From assembly GCA_963664245.1 (NCBI GenBank), contig OY760934.1, positions 620,001 through 684,000 of the forward strand: a stretch of DNA of 64,000 bases, in the 5' to 3' direction. The translations under genes and the position numbers were made by a program. The stretch comes from GCA-2711565 sp963664245. Its GTDB lineage: Bacteria; Bacteroidota; Bacteroidia; Bacteroidales; GCA-2711565. This document shows positions 35,990 through 45,604 of this stretch, piece by piece. Position 1 is the stretch's first letter; each line of letters opens with the position of its first letter. Below the pieces are notes generated by a model, which was given only the letters and a program-made list of their open reading frames with translations, was not told the DNA's origin and searched no databases.

Positions 35990-37489
35990 TTACTGAATTC
36001 TGCCAAACGACAATTCACTATCTGGATAAGGCAGCATATATATATTATCATCAGCGGTAATACTTGACGACAATCCTGGGAAATCTATCATACCTAATCT
36101 TTTGTAATAAAAGAACAATTGTCCTTCAGAGATAAACTCTTTGCGGTACTCTTTATAAATTTCATCCGTCAATGTTGCTTCATCTGCATCACTGGGAATT
36201 TCTTCCAAAATACCTCTTGACAATCTAACTGTATTCAAATAGTCAATGGTTTTGTTTAACTCGGGAGAAGATTTTCGCAATGCACTTTCTGCAGCGATAT
36301 AATACATCTCTGATATTTTCATCAAAGGAACAATGTTATAAGATTCGGCATTATAAACAGCTCCTTGGTGTTGACGAAGTTTTACACACACTTTCCCTAA
36401 CGATTGAGACTCAAGGAGTATCTGGTAACGAATGTCTACCCCTCCAATATCTGGATTACTCACTTCAAACAGACTTTCAGCATTAGCTGGAAGAATATAT
36501 AATGCATTATAATTAACAGGATCACTAGCATCCAAATAAACGTCAACAATATCCTCAAATGCAGTTACATTAAGGTTAAAGATATGTTCTTGGTAAAGAA
36601 CCGGATCAGTTGTAATATTATAATCATCGGCTATGATCAAATCAGCCCATCCTGATGTATTATCAATTACAGTTTCTGCAGCTACGCCAGCCTCAGCAAT
36701 ACTTTCAGGAGTTCCTTCCCATAGTAAAACACGAGCTTTTAAAGCCATTGCCGCATAATAATTGAAACGGTTTTGACGAGAATACAAAAAATCATCAACA
36801 AGAACATCATTATAATAACCTTCAGGTCTGGTAGGATCTGGATATACCGGATCATCTTCGAGCAATAACAATGCCTCATCAATATCATCCAACATAAGCC
36901 CTATGGTTTGAGCATATGATTTCTGCTGGGTTAAATCTTTAGAATACTCTTTCACATAAGGAATGGTAACTTTGCCTGCTAAATCATCTCTTCTGCCAAG
37001 GTTACTTACACCATAAATACGAAGTAAGTCAAAATGAAGGAATGCCCTTAAACCTAACAATTCTCCTTTTATAATTGAATAATTTATTGGATGAAGAACC
37101 GAACTGTTTTTATCAATATAAGATAGGGCACTATTGATATTTGCAATGGTATTATACGTCTTATTCCAAACAGCATCAATTCTAGGTGATGCGTAAGAAG
37201 ACTCATATTCATAGCGTTGTACGTAGTCATATACAGCCAAACTAGGCAAAGTTGCATATTGTTGCGCCAGAAGCTCTATCATATTAAATGATAAATCCTT
37301 AGCATATAAAGAAGGGTCTGTCATATTTATATAAACCCCCATTAAGGCATCTTTAAAACCAGCTTCGGTTTTAAACTGATCCTCTGCTCTTATCTCCGTA
37401 TCAGAAGTTACATCCAACCACTTTTCGCACGAAGAGCTAAGAAAAATTATCAGAAGACCGCCAAATATATATTTTAGTCTATTTTTCAT
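35990..37489 (-). CDS. RagB/SusD-like outer-membrane lipoprotein
   Basis: A 499-residue SusD homologue. Signal peptide and lipobox LSSSC (Cys about 21) are followed by EKWLDVTSD, the family's usual N-terminus, then the TPR-rich SusD fold (AFLHFDLLRIYG at about 150-161, YAAMALKARVLLWEG at about 240-254), and the C-terminal RLSRGI and GQLFFYYKRLG segments. It caps the SusC channel and binds the substrate at the surface. It is 11 bases after susC. The neighbouring metalloproteases suggest peptides rather than glycans as ligand. Confidence 0.92.
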   Translation of the reverse strand: MKNRLKYIFGGLLIIFLSSSCEKWLDVTSDTEIRAEDQFKTEAGFKDALMGVYINMTDPSLYAKDLSFNMIELLAQQYATLPSLAVYDYVQRYEYESSYASPRIDAVWNKTYNTIANINSALSYIDKNSSVLHPINYSIIKGELLGLRAFLHFDLLRIYGVSNLGRRDDLAGKVTIPYVKEYSKDLTQQKSYAQTIGLMLDDIDEALLLLEDDPVYPDPTRPEGYYNDVLVDDFLYSRQNRFNYYAAMALKARVLLWEGTPESIAEAGVAAETVIDNTSGWADLIIADDYNITTDPVLYQEHIFNLNVTAFEDIVDVYLDASDPVNYNALYILPANAESLFEVSNPDIGGVDIRYQILLESQSLGKVCVKLRQHQGAVYNAESYNIVPLMKISEMYYIAAESALRKSSPELNKTIDYLNTVRLSRGILEEIPSDADEATLTDEIYKEYRKEFISEGQLFFYYKRLGMIDFPGLSSSITADDNIYMLPYPDSELSFGRIQ

Positions 37490-37500
37490 AGTGTTAAGTT

Positions 37501-40500
37501 TTAAAATGTTGCAGATAATGAAAATGTTAATGTTCTGGCAAACGGGTAAGAAATACCTCTTTCAGCCTTGATGGTAGATATCCGGGCTACTTCATTCATG
37601 TTAAACGAAACTTTTAATCGTTCAATTCCAATATTCAGCCTATCCAAAAACTGTTTATTAAAATCATAATATAAGTTTATTGCAGATATACTGAATTCAT
37701 TGTAATCCTGAACAAAACGTGAAGTTAGACGGGTTTTCTCAATATAATGAGTTTCTAATGTACCATCACCATCTAAATCCTCAGAAATTTGACCAAGTCT
37801 TTTAAATGAAGTAATCTGTCCGGGATACAACCAACGACCAGTTAATACACGTTTATCAACATTATAGTTCATATCAACGTTTTCAACTTTATCAACAAGG
37901 GTTTGGTTATAATATTGACCTCCCCAGAAAAAGCGGCAAGTAACATTAAAACCAATACCTTTAACTTCTCCATTAAGAGAAAAATTTCCCCTGTAATCAG
38001 GTTCAGAATTACCACACACAACCATATTACTGGCATCCCATTCAAAAGTAGTATTCCCATCACGGTCAACATAAATTTCCTGTCCGGTGGTTGGATCAAT
38101 TCCCAATGAAGGAACGGCCCAAATCGCATTCATTGAAATTCCATCTTCATACTTATGAACAGGTCTATTCGTTTGACGAGATGAAGCTAATTTGTCCTGA
38201 GCTTCATTAAAGCTACGCATGGCATCCGAAAGTTCAATAATTTCATTTTTATTATGGGCAATACTAAAAGTAACATTCAAAAAGTTGTCTTGTTTACTCC
38301 AAAGCAAATAAGATGCAGCTATTTCAAAACCACTGTTTTTAACTTTTCCAACATTTTCCTTCACCATTGAAAAACCGGTAGAATTTGGAATGGTTATATC
38401 TGTGATCAGGTTTTCAGTAAAAGTTTGATAATAGTCAAATTTCAATCCTATTTTTTTATACTTCATATCAAAACCGGCATTGTAATCAAATTTTGATTCC
38501 CATTGAAGTGCTCTATTAGCCATATTTTGCAGGTATGATCCAATATTGCCCTGATAAAATTTATCCAGGTAATACGAATAGGTTGCAATAGATGCGTTTG
38601 TATTAAAGTTCCCGTTACCTGTTGATCCTAAAGACCCTCTTATTTTTAACTGCTCAAAGCCTAAACCTTCCATAAATTTTTCATTATGAAGATTCCAACC
38701 GATACCAAAGCTCCAGTGCGTAGCCCAACGTCTATCTGCGCCAAACAACGAAGAAGCACTGGTACGTATAGATGCATCTGTGAGGAAACGGTTATCGTAC
38801 ATATAAGAAAAAACACCAAGAAAGCCTAGATTACGAGAGATTCCGTCAATTCCAACAGGAGTTGAGTTCAATACATACTGACGTCCAAAAATGATATTAT
38901 TCATCTGATCGCTTGGGAAACCTTCTACACTATGAATAATCTCTTCATATTTTCCTTCGCTAATATTAAATCCGGCATTTGCAAAATAGAAGTGTTTATT
39001 AATTTCCTTACTATAATTAACATTCAAATCGCCAGCCAAAATAGTACTTTTCCCATCGTTAATGGTATAAAGCCCTTTACGTTCTTTAGGAGTATTTACA
39101 AAATAGGTGTGAGTTGAAGGATAAAATGCATCAGCCCCACTATTTTTAACATCAATACCAATACGTGTAGTAGCTTTCAAACCTTGAAGAATGGTCCACT
39201 CCAAATAAAAGTTGTTTGTAAAATTGAAATAGCTTGATGTAAGCTCGGTATTGATGGTCGAATTATACAACGGATTGGTATACGCTTCACCATTTGGTCC
39301 AATTTCAGCAAAATACGGAATTGATCCATCCAGATTTTCAGCTTTCCAATAAGGATTCATTTTGGCATATTCACTGAACGATCCATAAGGAGAGGATTCG
39401 CTTCGATTGCTGTTCACACTCATAATATTTCTGAACAACAAATTTTTAACCCGGTATGATATATTAAGAGAGCCCATAATATTTTCACGAGAAGAACCTT
39501 TCATAACACCATTAACATTATTATATGCAATATCTGCCAATACTTTTAAATTCTCCCCGCCCAACTCTACTCTAAGGGTTTGTTTGTTACCAACACCTGT
39601 ACGTATAGGTTTCGAAATCCAGTCGGTATCTAATCCTTCAGCAATAAGTTTTTTACGTGAGTTGTATAATTGTTGGAGCTCAATTAAATCACTGGCATCA
39701 TTTAAAGACGGCGTGTACATACCATCAATTAGCTCAGCTTGTAATTTCTCACTGGCATTAGCCAAATTATAACTTGTAAGGTCTGGTATTTCAAGATTAA
39801 TACTTGAATTAAAGGTTACTCTTGTTTCGGTAGATAATAGTTTTTTTGTTTCAATAACCACTACCCCATTTGCTGCTTTAGAACCATAAATTGCTTTTGC
39901 TGATGCATCTTTCAAAATAGTAATACTCTCTATCCGATCCATATCCATATCATAAACATGTTCGATAGAGGCCTCAAACCCATCAACAATAAATAATGGC
40001 TGGTTTGGGTTTTTTAAATAATTTCCTTTTAATTGAGAATTTACATCAGAGGTAACATTTGCTCCAAGAGTAGAAGTTCCCCTAATCTGAATATCGGGCA
40101 TTTTACTAGGATCCGAACCCATTTCAAAATCTTCGGCAATAACCATAGTCGGGTCTATGTTTTTCAAGGCTTGAAAAACATTAACACTACCTACTTTTTT
40201 AAGTTCCTGGGCAGTAATTTTGGTGGTAGACCCCGTGTATGAACTTTCTTTACGGACAAAGATACCGGTTACAACTACCTCGTCAAGATCGGTAGAAGCT
40301 TCCTTCAAAACAATATCAATAAAGTCTTTTCCTGCAACCGGAATAACCTGGGGTTGAAAACCGACATATGAAACCTTTATTGAAGAGGTGATGTCTGAAA
40401 CCTTAAATTTAAAAAGTCCGTTAGCATCAGAAGTCATTCCTATGGTTGTTCCTTCTTCAAGAATTGTTGCTCCAGGCAAAGGAAAACCTGCTTCATCCAA

Positions 40501-40908
40501 TACACGTCCTGATATTTCTACACTCTTTTTTTCAACATCTCTCGCCTCTTTCTTTTTGATAACAATAACCCTGTTTTTCAGCGTATATGTTAAATCTGTT
40601 TTTTCCAGGCACTTCTCAATAATTTCCTGAATCGTTGCATTTTTGAAATTCAAATCCAGGTTCTTTACAGGAGTAACATCTGCTGTTTTGTAAAGAATTT
40701 GATACGAAGTTTCTTCAATAACCTTTTTTAAGGCTGACTCAAGGTTCAAATTTTTGATTACAAGATCATAGGTTTTGTCTTGTGCAAAAGTAGCCTTAGG
40801 AAACAATCCAAACACCATAATCAAAATCATAGCAATTGCCAGGATTTTTAATTTAGGTGCATTTAAGATTAACCTTCGTAATCTTAAACTAGTTAAAAAT
40901 TTTTCCAT
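37501..40908 (-). CDS. SusC/RagA TonB-linked outer-membrane transducer with STN domain
   Basis: An 1135-residue TonB-dependent transporter. Order: signal peptide (about 20-42), STN signalling domain (about 50-110; NLESALKKVIEETSYQILYK), CarboxypepD_reg-like domain (about 130-212; GRVLDEAGFPLPGATILEEG), plug (about 215-340; SVNVFQALKNIDPTM, ILKDASAKAIYGSKAANGVV), then the 22-strand barrel ending in Phe. The STN domain is the part that talks to FecR anti-sigma factors, and a FecR gene is directly upstream, so ligand arrival should be relayed to the ECF sigma factor. It imports the SusD-captured ligand across the outer membrane. Confidence 0.93.
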   Translation of the reverse strand: MEKFLTSLRLRRLILNAPKLKILAIAMILIMVFGLFPKATFAQDKTYDLVIKNLNLESALKKVIEETSYQILYKTADVTPVKNLDLNFKNATIQEIIEKCLEKTDLTYTLKNRVIVIKKKEARDVEKKSVEISGRVLDEAGFPLPGATILEEGTTIGMTSDANGLFKFKVSDITSSIKVSYVGFQPQVIPVAGKDFIDIVLKEASTDLDEVVVTGIFVRKESSYTGSTTKITAQELKKVGSVNVFQALKNIDPTMVIAEDFEMGSDPSKMPDIQIRGTSTLGANVTSDVNSQLKGNYLKNPNQPLFIVDGFEASIEHVYDMDMDRIESITILKDASAKAIYGSKAANGVVVIETKKLLSTETRVTFNSSINLEIPDLTSYNLANASEKLQAELIDGMYTPSLNDASDLIELQQLYNSRKKLIAEGLDTDWISKPIRTGVGNKQTLRVELGGENLKVLADIAYNNVNGVMKGSSRENIMGSLNISYRVKNLLFRNIMSVNSNRSESSPYGSFSEYAKMNPYWKAENLDGSIPYFAEIGPNGEAYTNPLYNSTINTELTSSYFNFTNNFYLEWTILQGLKATTRIGIDVKNSGADAFYPSTHTYFVNTPKERKGLYTINDGKSTILAGDLNVNYSKEINKHFYFANAGFNISEGKYEEIIHSVEGFPSDQMNNIIFGRQYVLNSTPVGIDGISRNLGFLGVFSYMYDNRFLTDASIRTSASSLFGADRRWATHWSFGIGWNLHNEKFMEGLGFEQLKIRGSLGSTGNGNFNTNASIATYSYYLDKFYQGNIGSYLQNMANRALQWESKFDYNAGFDMKYKKIGLKFDYYQTFTENLITDITIPNSTGFSMVKENVGKVKNSGFEIAASYLLWSKQDNFLNVTFSIAHNKNEIIELSDAMRSFNEAQDKLASSRQTNRPVHKYEDGISMNAIWAVPSLGIDPTTGQEIYVDRDGNTTFEWDASNMVVCGNSEPDYRGNFSLNGEVKGIGFNVTCRFFWGGQYYNQTLVDKVENVDMNYNVDKRVLTGRWLYPGQITSFKRLGQISEDLDGDGTLETHYIEKTRLTSRFVQDYNEFSISAINLYYDFNKQFLDRLNIGIERLKVSFNMNEVARISTIKAERGISYPFARTLTFSLSATF

Positions 40909-41010
40909 AAATTTGCGTTTTAGTTGTTACATTTATTTAATTAATTTGATAATAGATGTGGCATAACGGGAGGGATGTGGCAGCATCTTTCCCGTTACTA
41001 TATAGTGATA

Positions 41011-42183
41011 TTAAATTTGTTTATAATCACAAATTACCAACAAGCCGTTTCTCATTTTAAATTTCACTCCTTTTGTTTCTTCAAACAGCATTAGCAAATC
41101 ATTCAATTCATTGTTACGCTCCAGGTATCCGCTAAACTTTATATCCTTCAACGACTCGGCATCAAATTCATATGGAACATCATACCATCTGGAGAGTTCT
41201 TCAAATATGCCCGATAACTTTTCGTTGTCAAACACAAACAAACCGTTTTTCCAGTCTAAAACCAGGTTAGGGTTTACCTTATTTACAACAATAGATTCAT
41301 CAAGGGAAACAACCGCTTGTTCTTCTGGGTTTAAAACAACATTATCTCCACTATTTAGCTTGGTAACACTAACAGAACCTTCGAGCAAAGTGGTATAAAC
41401 TCCATCGTTGATATTGTAGGAATTAACATTAAACTTGGTTCCTAAAACTTTAACCTCTGTACTTTCAGTTTCAACAATAAACGGGAGTTTTTCATTACGT
41501 TTAACCTCAAAATAAGCCTCACCCGTAATTTTCACCCTTCTTTCTTCTCTTGTAAACGGAACCAAATAGCTCATGCTCGATTGTGCATTTAGCCATACAA
41601 CGGTACTATCAGACAAAATCACTTTCATGGTTTTGCCTTTAGGAATGTTAATCGTATTAGGCTTGGGTTCTTCAACCTTTGACAATTTAAAAGATTGATA
41701 GTCGATTGTATTTTCTACTTTCTTTATACTGGAATTCAATTCGGGTATCTCTACTTTTTCTTTATCATCCAACAATAACTCCCTGCCATCCGAAAGGATA
41801 AGTTTTATATTATCAATGGCCGGTTCAATACGCGAAAATTTTTCGATCTGAAGAATCTCTTTATTTACAAAAAGGGAACTTTTAAAGATAAAATAGCCAC
41901 TACAAATTAAGACTGTGGCAACGGCCGCAACTTTTAAATAAATAAAACGGCTTTGAGGTTTACGATTTACGGTATTATGCAAAAATTCTTTAAATGCATC
42001 CTCGTAATCAGGATAGTCAACATCTTTATTCGCGTAATACTTTTTCGCTTTTTCAAAATATACCTGGTTTTGCTTCTGATGGTTCAACCATTTTTGAAAC
42101 TGTATCCGGTCCTCATCATTCAATTCACCTTTTACAGCTTTTCGGAAAACTTCCCATCGAATATGCAACTTAAATCTGCTCAT
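41011..42183 (-). CDS. FecR-family anti-sigma factor
   Basis: A 390-residue single-pass inner-membrane regulator. An N-terminal cytoplasmic region (about 1-80) binds the sigma factor, a transmembrane helix (about 83-103; YLKVAAVATVLICSGYFIFK) follows, and the periplasmic part has a FecR domain (about 180-285; IPKGKTMKVILSDSTVVWLNA) and a DUF4974 C-terminus (about 320-388). It receives the signal from the STN domain of SusC and releases the ECF sigma factor encoded upstream. It lies 61 bases after the sigma gene and 102 bases before susC. Confidence 0.9.
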   Translation of the reverse strand: MSRFKLHIRWEVFRKAVKGELNDEDRIQFQKWLNHQKQNQVYFEKAKKYYANKDVDYPDYEDAFKEFLHNTVNRKPQSRFIYLKVAAVATVLICSGYFIFKSSLFVNKEILQIEKFSRIEPAIDNIKLILSDGRELLLDDKEKVEIPELNSSIKKVENTIDYQSFKLSKVEEPKPNTINIPKGKTMKVILSDSTVVWLNAQSSMSYLVPFTREERRVKITGEAYFEVKRNEKLPFIVETESTEVKVLGTKFNVNSYNINDGVYTTLLEGSVSVTKLNSGDNVVLNPEEQAVVSLDESIVVNKVNPNLVLDWKNGLFVFDNEKLSGIFEELSRWYDVPYEFDAESLKDIKFSGYLERNNELNDLLMLFEETKGVKFKMRNGLLVICDYKQI

Positions 42184-42243
42184 AGTAATTATTTATAAAG
42201 AACATATAAAAAAAGGGTGACAAAAAGATCAACTATTTCTTAA

Positions 42244-42795
42244 CTAAAACTTAAAAAAAGTAAAAAGCAGAAAGAGCAAGAAGTTATAAAGCCCGATCTC
42301 TTTCCTGAAGCGTTTAAATGCTCTCTTCATTTGGGTTTTTACCGAGTTTATGCTTATACCTAGTTTGTCGGCTATTTCAGCATACTTTAAACCTTTAAAC
42401 ACATGCAACTCCAAAACCGAGCGCATTTGTAAAGGCATTCCTTCTAAAATTGCCTTAATCTGATTTTTAAGATTTTCGTCCAGTGGAATATCTGGCTGGC
42501 AAGAAAATAAATAAGCTTCCTGTAATTGATCCTGATGCTTATCAATAATATTTAATTTTTTAATCCGGTTAATTGCCCGGTTCTTAACACAAGCAAAGAG
42601 GTAGGTTTTCTCCGATGAATACAAATAAGGTTTTTCCCCTTTTTTCCAAAGATCAGAGAACACATCCTGAACAACATCCTTAGCCTCATCACGATCATAT
42701 AAAAATCCTTCTGCAAACAAAACCATTTGTGCATAATACTTTTCATAAAGCTCTGCAAAATAGTCAATATCCATATCACTATACAATTCATCCAT
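42244..42795 (-). CDS. ECF RNA polymerase sigma-70 factor (Bacteroidota expansion family)
   Basis: A 183-residue extracytoplasmic-function sigma factor. Region 2 (about 15-85; AEGFLYDRDEAKDVVQDVFSDLW) and region 4 (about 120-170; GLKYAEIADKLGISINSVKTQMKRA) are intact, with a hydrophobic C-terminal tail. It is the first gene of the unit and presumably activates susCD and perhaps the metalloproteases when freed by FecR. A -7 box lies about 108 bases upstream. Confidence 0.92.
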   Translation of the reverse strand: MDELYSDMDIDYFAELYEKYYAQMVLFAEGFLYDRDEAKDVVQDVFSDLWKKGEKPYLYSSEKTYLFACVKNRAINRIKKLNIIDKHQDQLQEAYLFSCQPDIPLDENLKNQIKAILEGMPLQMRSVLELHVFKGLKYAEIADKLGISINSVKTQMKRAFKRFRKEIGLYNFLLFLLFTFFKF

Positions 42796-43347
42796 ATCAC
42801 TCAGCTCATTACCAGAAATTTAGTCACCTCTTACCAGATAGAATTTGTTCACAATGCGCCGCTATATTACTAAATTTTAATGTAATATTAAATCATTTTT
42901 ATCAAATTTATAAAATCAAACTTACAAAAAAGAGCTTTAAAAAGCGCCACAAACCTTTAGTAGTCAATATTAACGACAAAGTTTAAAAAATAATTCAAAA
43001 AAAATTTAGAACAAATATCTTGTTAAGAACAATATATACAACTTTAATAAGTTATTATTTAAAATAGCATTGTCTTATGCTCCCCAAAAGACAAATAATG
43101 ATTTGGTGTTAAAAAAATTGTTTTTAAATACAAAATCATGTTATTCAGTGTAATAAAAAAGAGGTTAGAATTTTCGAACCAAGGAGTTAGAATATATAAA
43201 GTAATAAAAACATTGTTGTTCTATAAGACACTGACTTACAGAAGCATTAAGCATATCATCGTCTTGATCAGGATCTTCCTCATCTTGATACAAGTATATA
43301 CACTTTATTTTTATATCACTATTATTAATAACTTAAAGCAATTTATT
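42796..43347. other. 552-base AT-rich intergenic region
   Basis: It separates the divergent sigma factor and CarboxypepD_reg genes. On the minus strand TAAATTTG (plus-strand CAAATTTA at 42903-42910) fits a -7 box for the sigma gene. An ORF frame continues upstream of 43348 to an ATG at 43138, but its residues are a low-complexity hydrophobic/basic string without family features. I see no RNA gene. Confidence 0.5.
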
Positions 43348-43719
43348 ATGAAAAAAAATTTATTGGTACTTTCGGTACTTATTTTAATCGGACTTTCCGT
43401 AACTCCCACAAGAGCTTATTGTGAAGATCATGTAATAACCTTTACTGTCACAGATTCTTCAGACGATCCTATACCTTTTGCTACTATAGTCATTGAAGAC
43501 TCAGATGTAGGCGTATGCACTGACATTGATGGAAAAGCTACGTTCAGAATTCCTGGAGACTATTGGGACGAAGATCTGGAAATTAAGATATCAGCTCTTG
43601 GTTATATTGCTGTGATCTATACCTGGGTCGATTTGAATGGACGCACGCATATAGATGTCGTTCTACAGGAGTCACCTCCACTTTTGAGGCTATATCAAAA
43701 ATTTATTGAATTATTTTAA
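43348..43719 (+). CDS. small secreted CarboxypepD_reg-like domain protein
   Basis: A start at 43348 gives a 123-residue protein with a clean signal peptide (MKKNLLVLSVLILIGLSVTPTRA) and one CarboxypepD_reg-like beta sandwich (TVTDSSDDPIPFATIVIED, TDIDGKATFRIPG, SALGY). This is the domain normally found at the front of SusC-type and DUF5686 receptors; here it stands alone. It is separated from the SusCD unit by divergent orientation. The C-terminal tail (LLRLYQKFIELF) is amphipathic. It is followed by a strong terminator. Confidence 0.72.
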   Translation: MKKNLLVLSVLILIGLSVTPTRAYCEDHVITFTVTDSSDDPIPFATIVIEDSDVGVCTDIDGKATFRIPGDYWDEDLEIKISALGYIAVIYTWVDLNGRTHIDVVLQESPPLLRLYQKFIELF

Positions 43720-43756
43720 ATTTTAAACAAGAAAATATAAGTTTTTGTAAACGATT

Positions 43757-43795
43757 AAAAGGGAACCTATTTATCATGAATAGGTTCCCTTTTTT
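43757..43795 (+). terminator. intrinsic terminator after the CarboxypepD_reg gene
   Basis: The stem AAAAGGGAACCTATT/AATAGGTTCCCTTTTTT has a 7-base loop and a T-run: one of the strongest terminators in the window. Confidence 0.88.
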
Positions 43796-43967
43796 AGTTA
43801 GTTATTTAAAATTCAAAGCATTTAAATCTATATATTTTTTATCTTTGTTCTGTTTTCAAAACACAAGTATAGTATTGTTTAGTTCCCATCCAGGAAAAAT
43901 CTTGTACTGATAAAATCAATCGGTGCTTATTTCATTGTATTTATTATCAAACTAAAACATATTAATC

Positions 43968-44807
43968 ATGAATATATCAGCTATTATAAATGATATAAAG
44001 CAGCCGGCTTTGTACGAAAAAGGAACGGCTTTTATGTGGGATGATGCATACATTTCAAAACAAATATTAGATATTCACCTGAACCCCGAAATTGAATCTG
44101 GGTAGCCGTAAAAAATCAAGTATCGAAAAAAACGTGAATTGGATCATGCAACAATTTCCAGAAAAAAATCAAACATTTTGGATTTGAGATGTGGCCCGGG
44201 ATTATATACCGAAATGTATGCCCACAAAGGACACCATGTTCACGGGGTTGATATTTCGGCAAACTCCATTGCATACGCTAAAAAATCAGCAGTGGAAAAC
44301 AACGTAAATATCCAATACACCTGCGCCAATTACCTCGATCTGGATTTGGAAGCCGAACAATTCGATTTGGTCACGATGATCTTTACCGACCTAGGCGTAT
44401 TAAATCCCAATGAAAGAAAGAAGGTTTTACAACTGGTTCGCAAAGTATTGAGACAAGGAGGGATTTTTATTTTCGATGTACTGAACGACAACAAAATCGA
44501 GAATAAAGTAACGGCCAAAAGCTGGGAATGCCACCAAAAAGGCTTTTGGAGCCCAAATCCTTATTTGGCATTGAGTCAATCTTTTCTTTACGAGAAAGAA
44601 AAAGTGATCCTTTACCAACACCATGTAATCGGGGAAAATAAAAGCAAAATTTATCGTTTCTGGACGCATTTCTTTTCACATGAAGAAATCACAAAAATAT
44701 TGGAAGAGGGTAATTTCAAGCCAGCAGGTTTTTATACCGACGTTCTCCCACAAAGCGATATCTGGAACGGAGATCATGTTAGCTTTTGCAAAGCAATAAA
44801 AATTTAA
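43968..44807 (+). pseudogene. class I SAM-dependent methyltransferase with two frameshifts
   Basis: The N-terminal part (ATG at 43968; QPALYEKGTAFMWDD, ISKQILDIHLNPEI) is read in one frame up to a TAG at 44103. The sequence then continues in the +1 frame (SRKKSSIEKNVNWIMQQFPEKN) to about 44165, where an A7 run returns it to the first frame (SNILDLRCGPGLYTEMY) through to the TAA at 44805-44807. SAM motif I reads LDLRCGPG where the family has LDLGCGPG, so a key glycine is also lost. Without correction no ATG-started full protein can be made; the downstream segment would need a TTG start at 44139. Sequencing error is the alternative, but the motif substitution favours decay. Confidence 0.75.
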
Positions 44808-44890
44808 GCAAACCCAGGGCACGGGGTTGTCCCTGCCTTTTATCAGCTCATCCAATCTTTTTAATTCAGTTCGCATATCGATTTATTTTA

Positions 44891-44898
44891 TATATTTG
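44891..44898 (+). promoter_or_regulatory. possible -7 promoter element upstream of a membrane protein gene
   Basis: TATATTTG, about 147 bases before the next ATG. The 237-base gap after the pseudogene otherwise holds nothing I recognise. Confidence 0.3.
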
Positions 44899-45044
44899 AA
44901 ATGATGCTTCTCCCCGGCATTAATGGAATGATGATTTTATATTGATTATTTTTGATTAATCCTTGCTCAATGTTACGGGAAAATTATTGAAATATAGAAG
45001 TAAAATAACAGACGTACGTTACTAATGCTAAAACAAAAGATATT

Positions 45045-45575
45045 ATGAGAAATCCCAGAGTTATAGAAAAGGGAAATAATCAATTAAAAATGAGAAGAAA
45101 ATTACTTTACACGTTAATTCATCAAATTGTTATATTCCTGGCTTTAATACTTTTTTGTTACCAGATTTTCAAGAGTTACACGGATTTAAAAGAAGTCGGA
45201 GTTTATTCAAACTTTATAGAATATATAAAAACAATAGGAATACTGGGATATATCTTTTTTTCGATAGTTATTTTAGGACTGATTGGAAGCTTCAGCAAAC
45301 ACTATATTGGATGGATGTTGGTTTTAAACACCTATTATTTCTTTTTCATTTTCACAATTATATCAACCTTTATTCAGTTTCCATATCAGATATTCATTTT
45401 CTTACTAGTTGTACTTATCTTAATAATCTTCTTAAATAAAAGTATAACCTTAGAAAATTTCAGGGTTCAAAAGAAACATCGATTAATTTTCAACCTAAGT
45501 ATAATTGCTTTTAACTTAGTTTTTTTATTATCTATCCATGAGTTAATTATCAATCATTTTCTTTTTTATATATAA
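45045..45575 (+). CDS. hypothetical membrane protein with four to five helices
   Basis: A 176-residue ORF with hydrophobic segments at about 21-42, 63-85, 91-109, 113-129 and 148-165, joined by short basic loops. It is not matched to a family I know. The region is A+T-rich like the other unrecognised ORFs here. An internal Met at residue 16 (MRRKLLYTL) is an alternative start. It is tail-to-tail with the PutP-like gene, 29 bases apart. Confidence 0.5.
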   Translation: MRNPRVIEKGNNQLKMRRKLLYTLIHQIVIFLALILFCYQIFKSYTDLKEVGVYSNFIEYIKTIGILGYIFFSIVILGLIGSFSKHYIGWMLVLNTYYFFFIFTIISTFIQFPYQIFIFLLVVLILIIFLNKSITLENFRVQKKHRLIFNLSIIAFNLVFLLSIHELIINHFLFYI

Positions 45576-45604
45576 AAACAATTGAGAGAAAGGAAAAGAC
45601 TCCC

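Noticed and set aside
43138..43347. Upstream extension of the CarboxypepD_reg frame
   Set aside because: Low-complexity hydrophobic and basic residues precede a perfect signal peptide at 43348.
44139..44807. Methyltransferase read as an intact gene from a TTG start
   Set aside because: The missing 55 N-terminal residues are recognisable upstream in two frames, so this is the tail of a broken gene.
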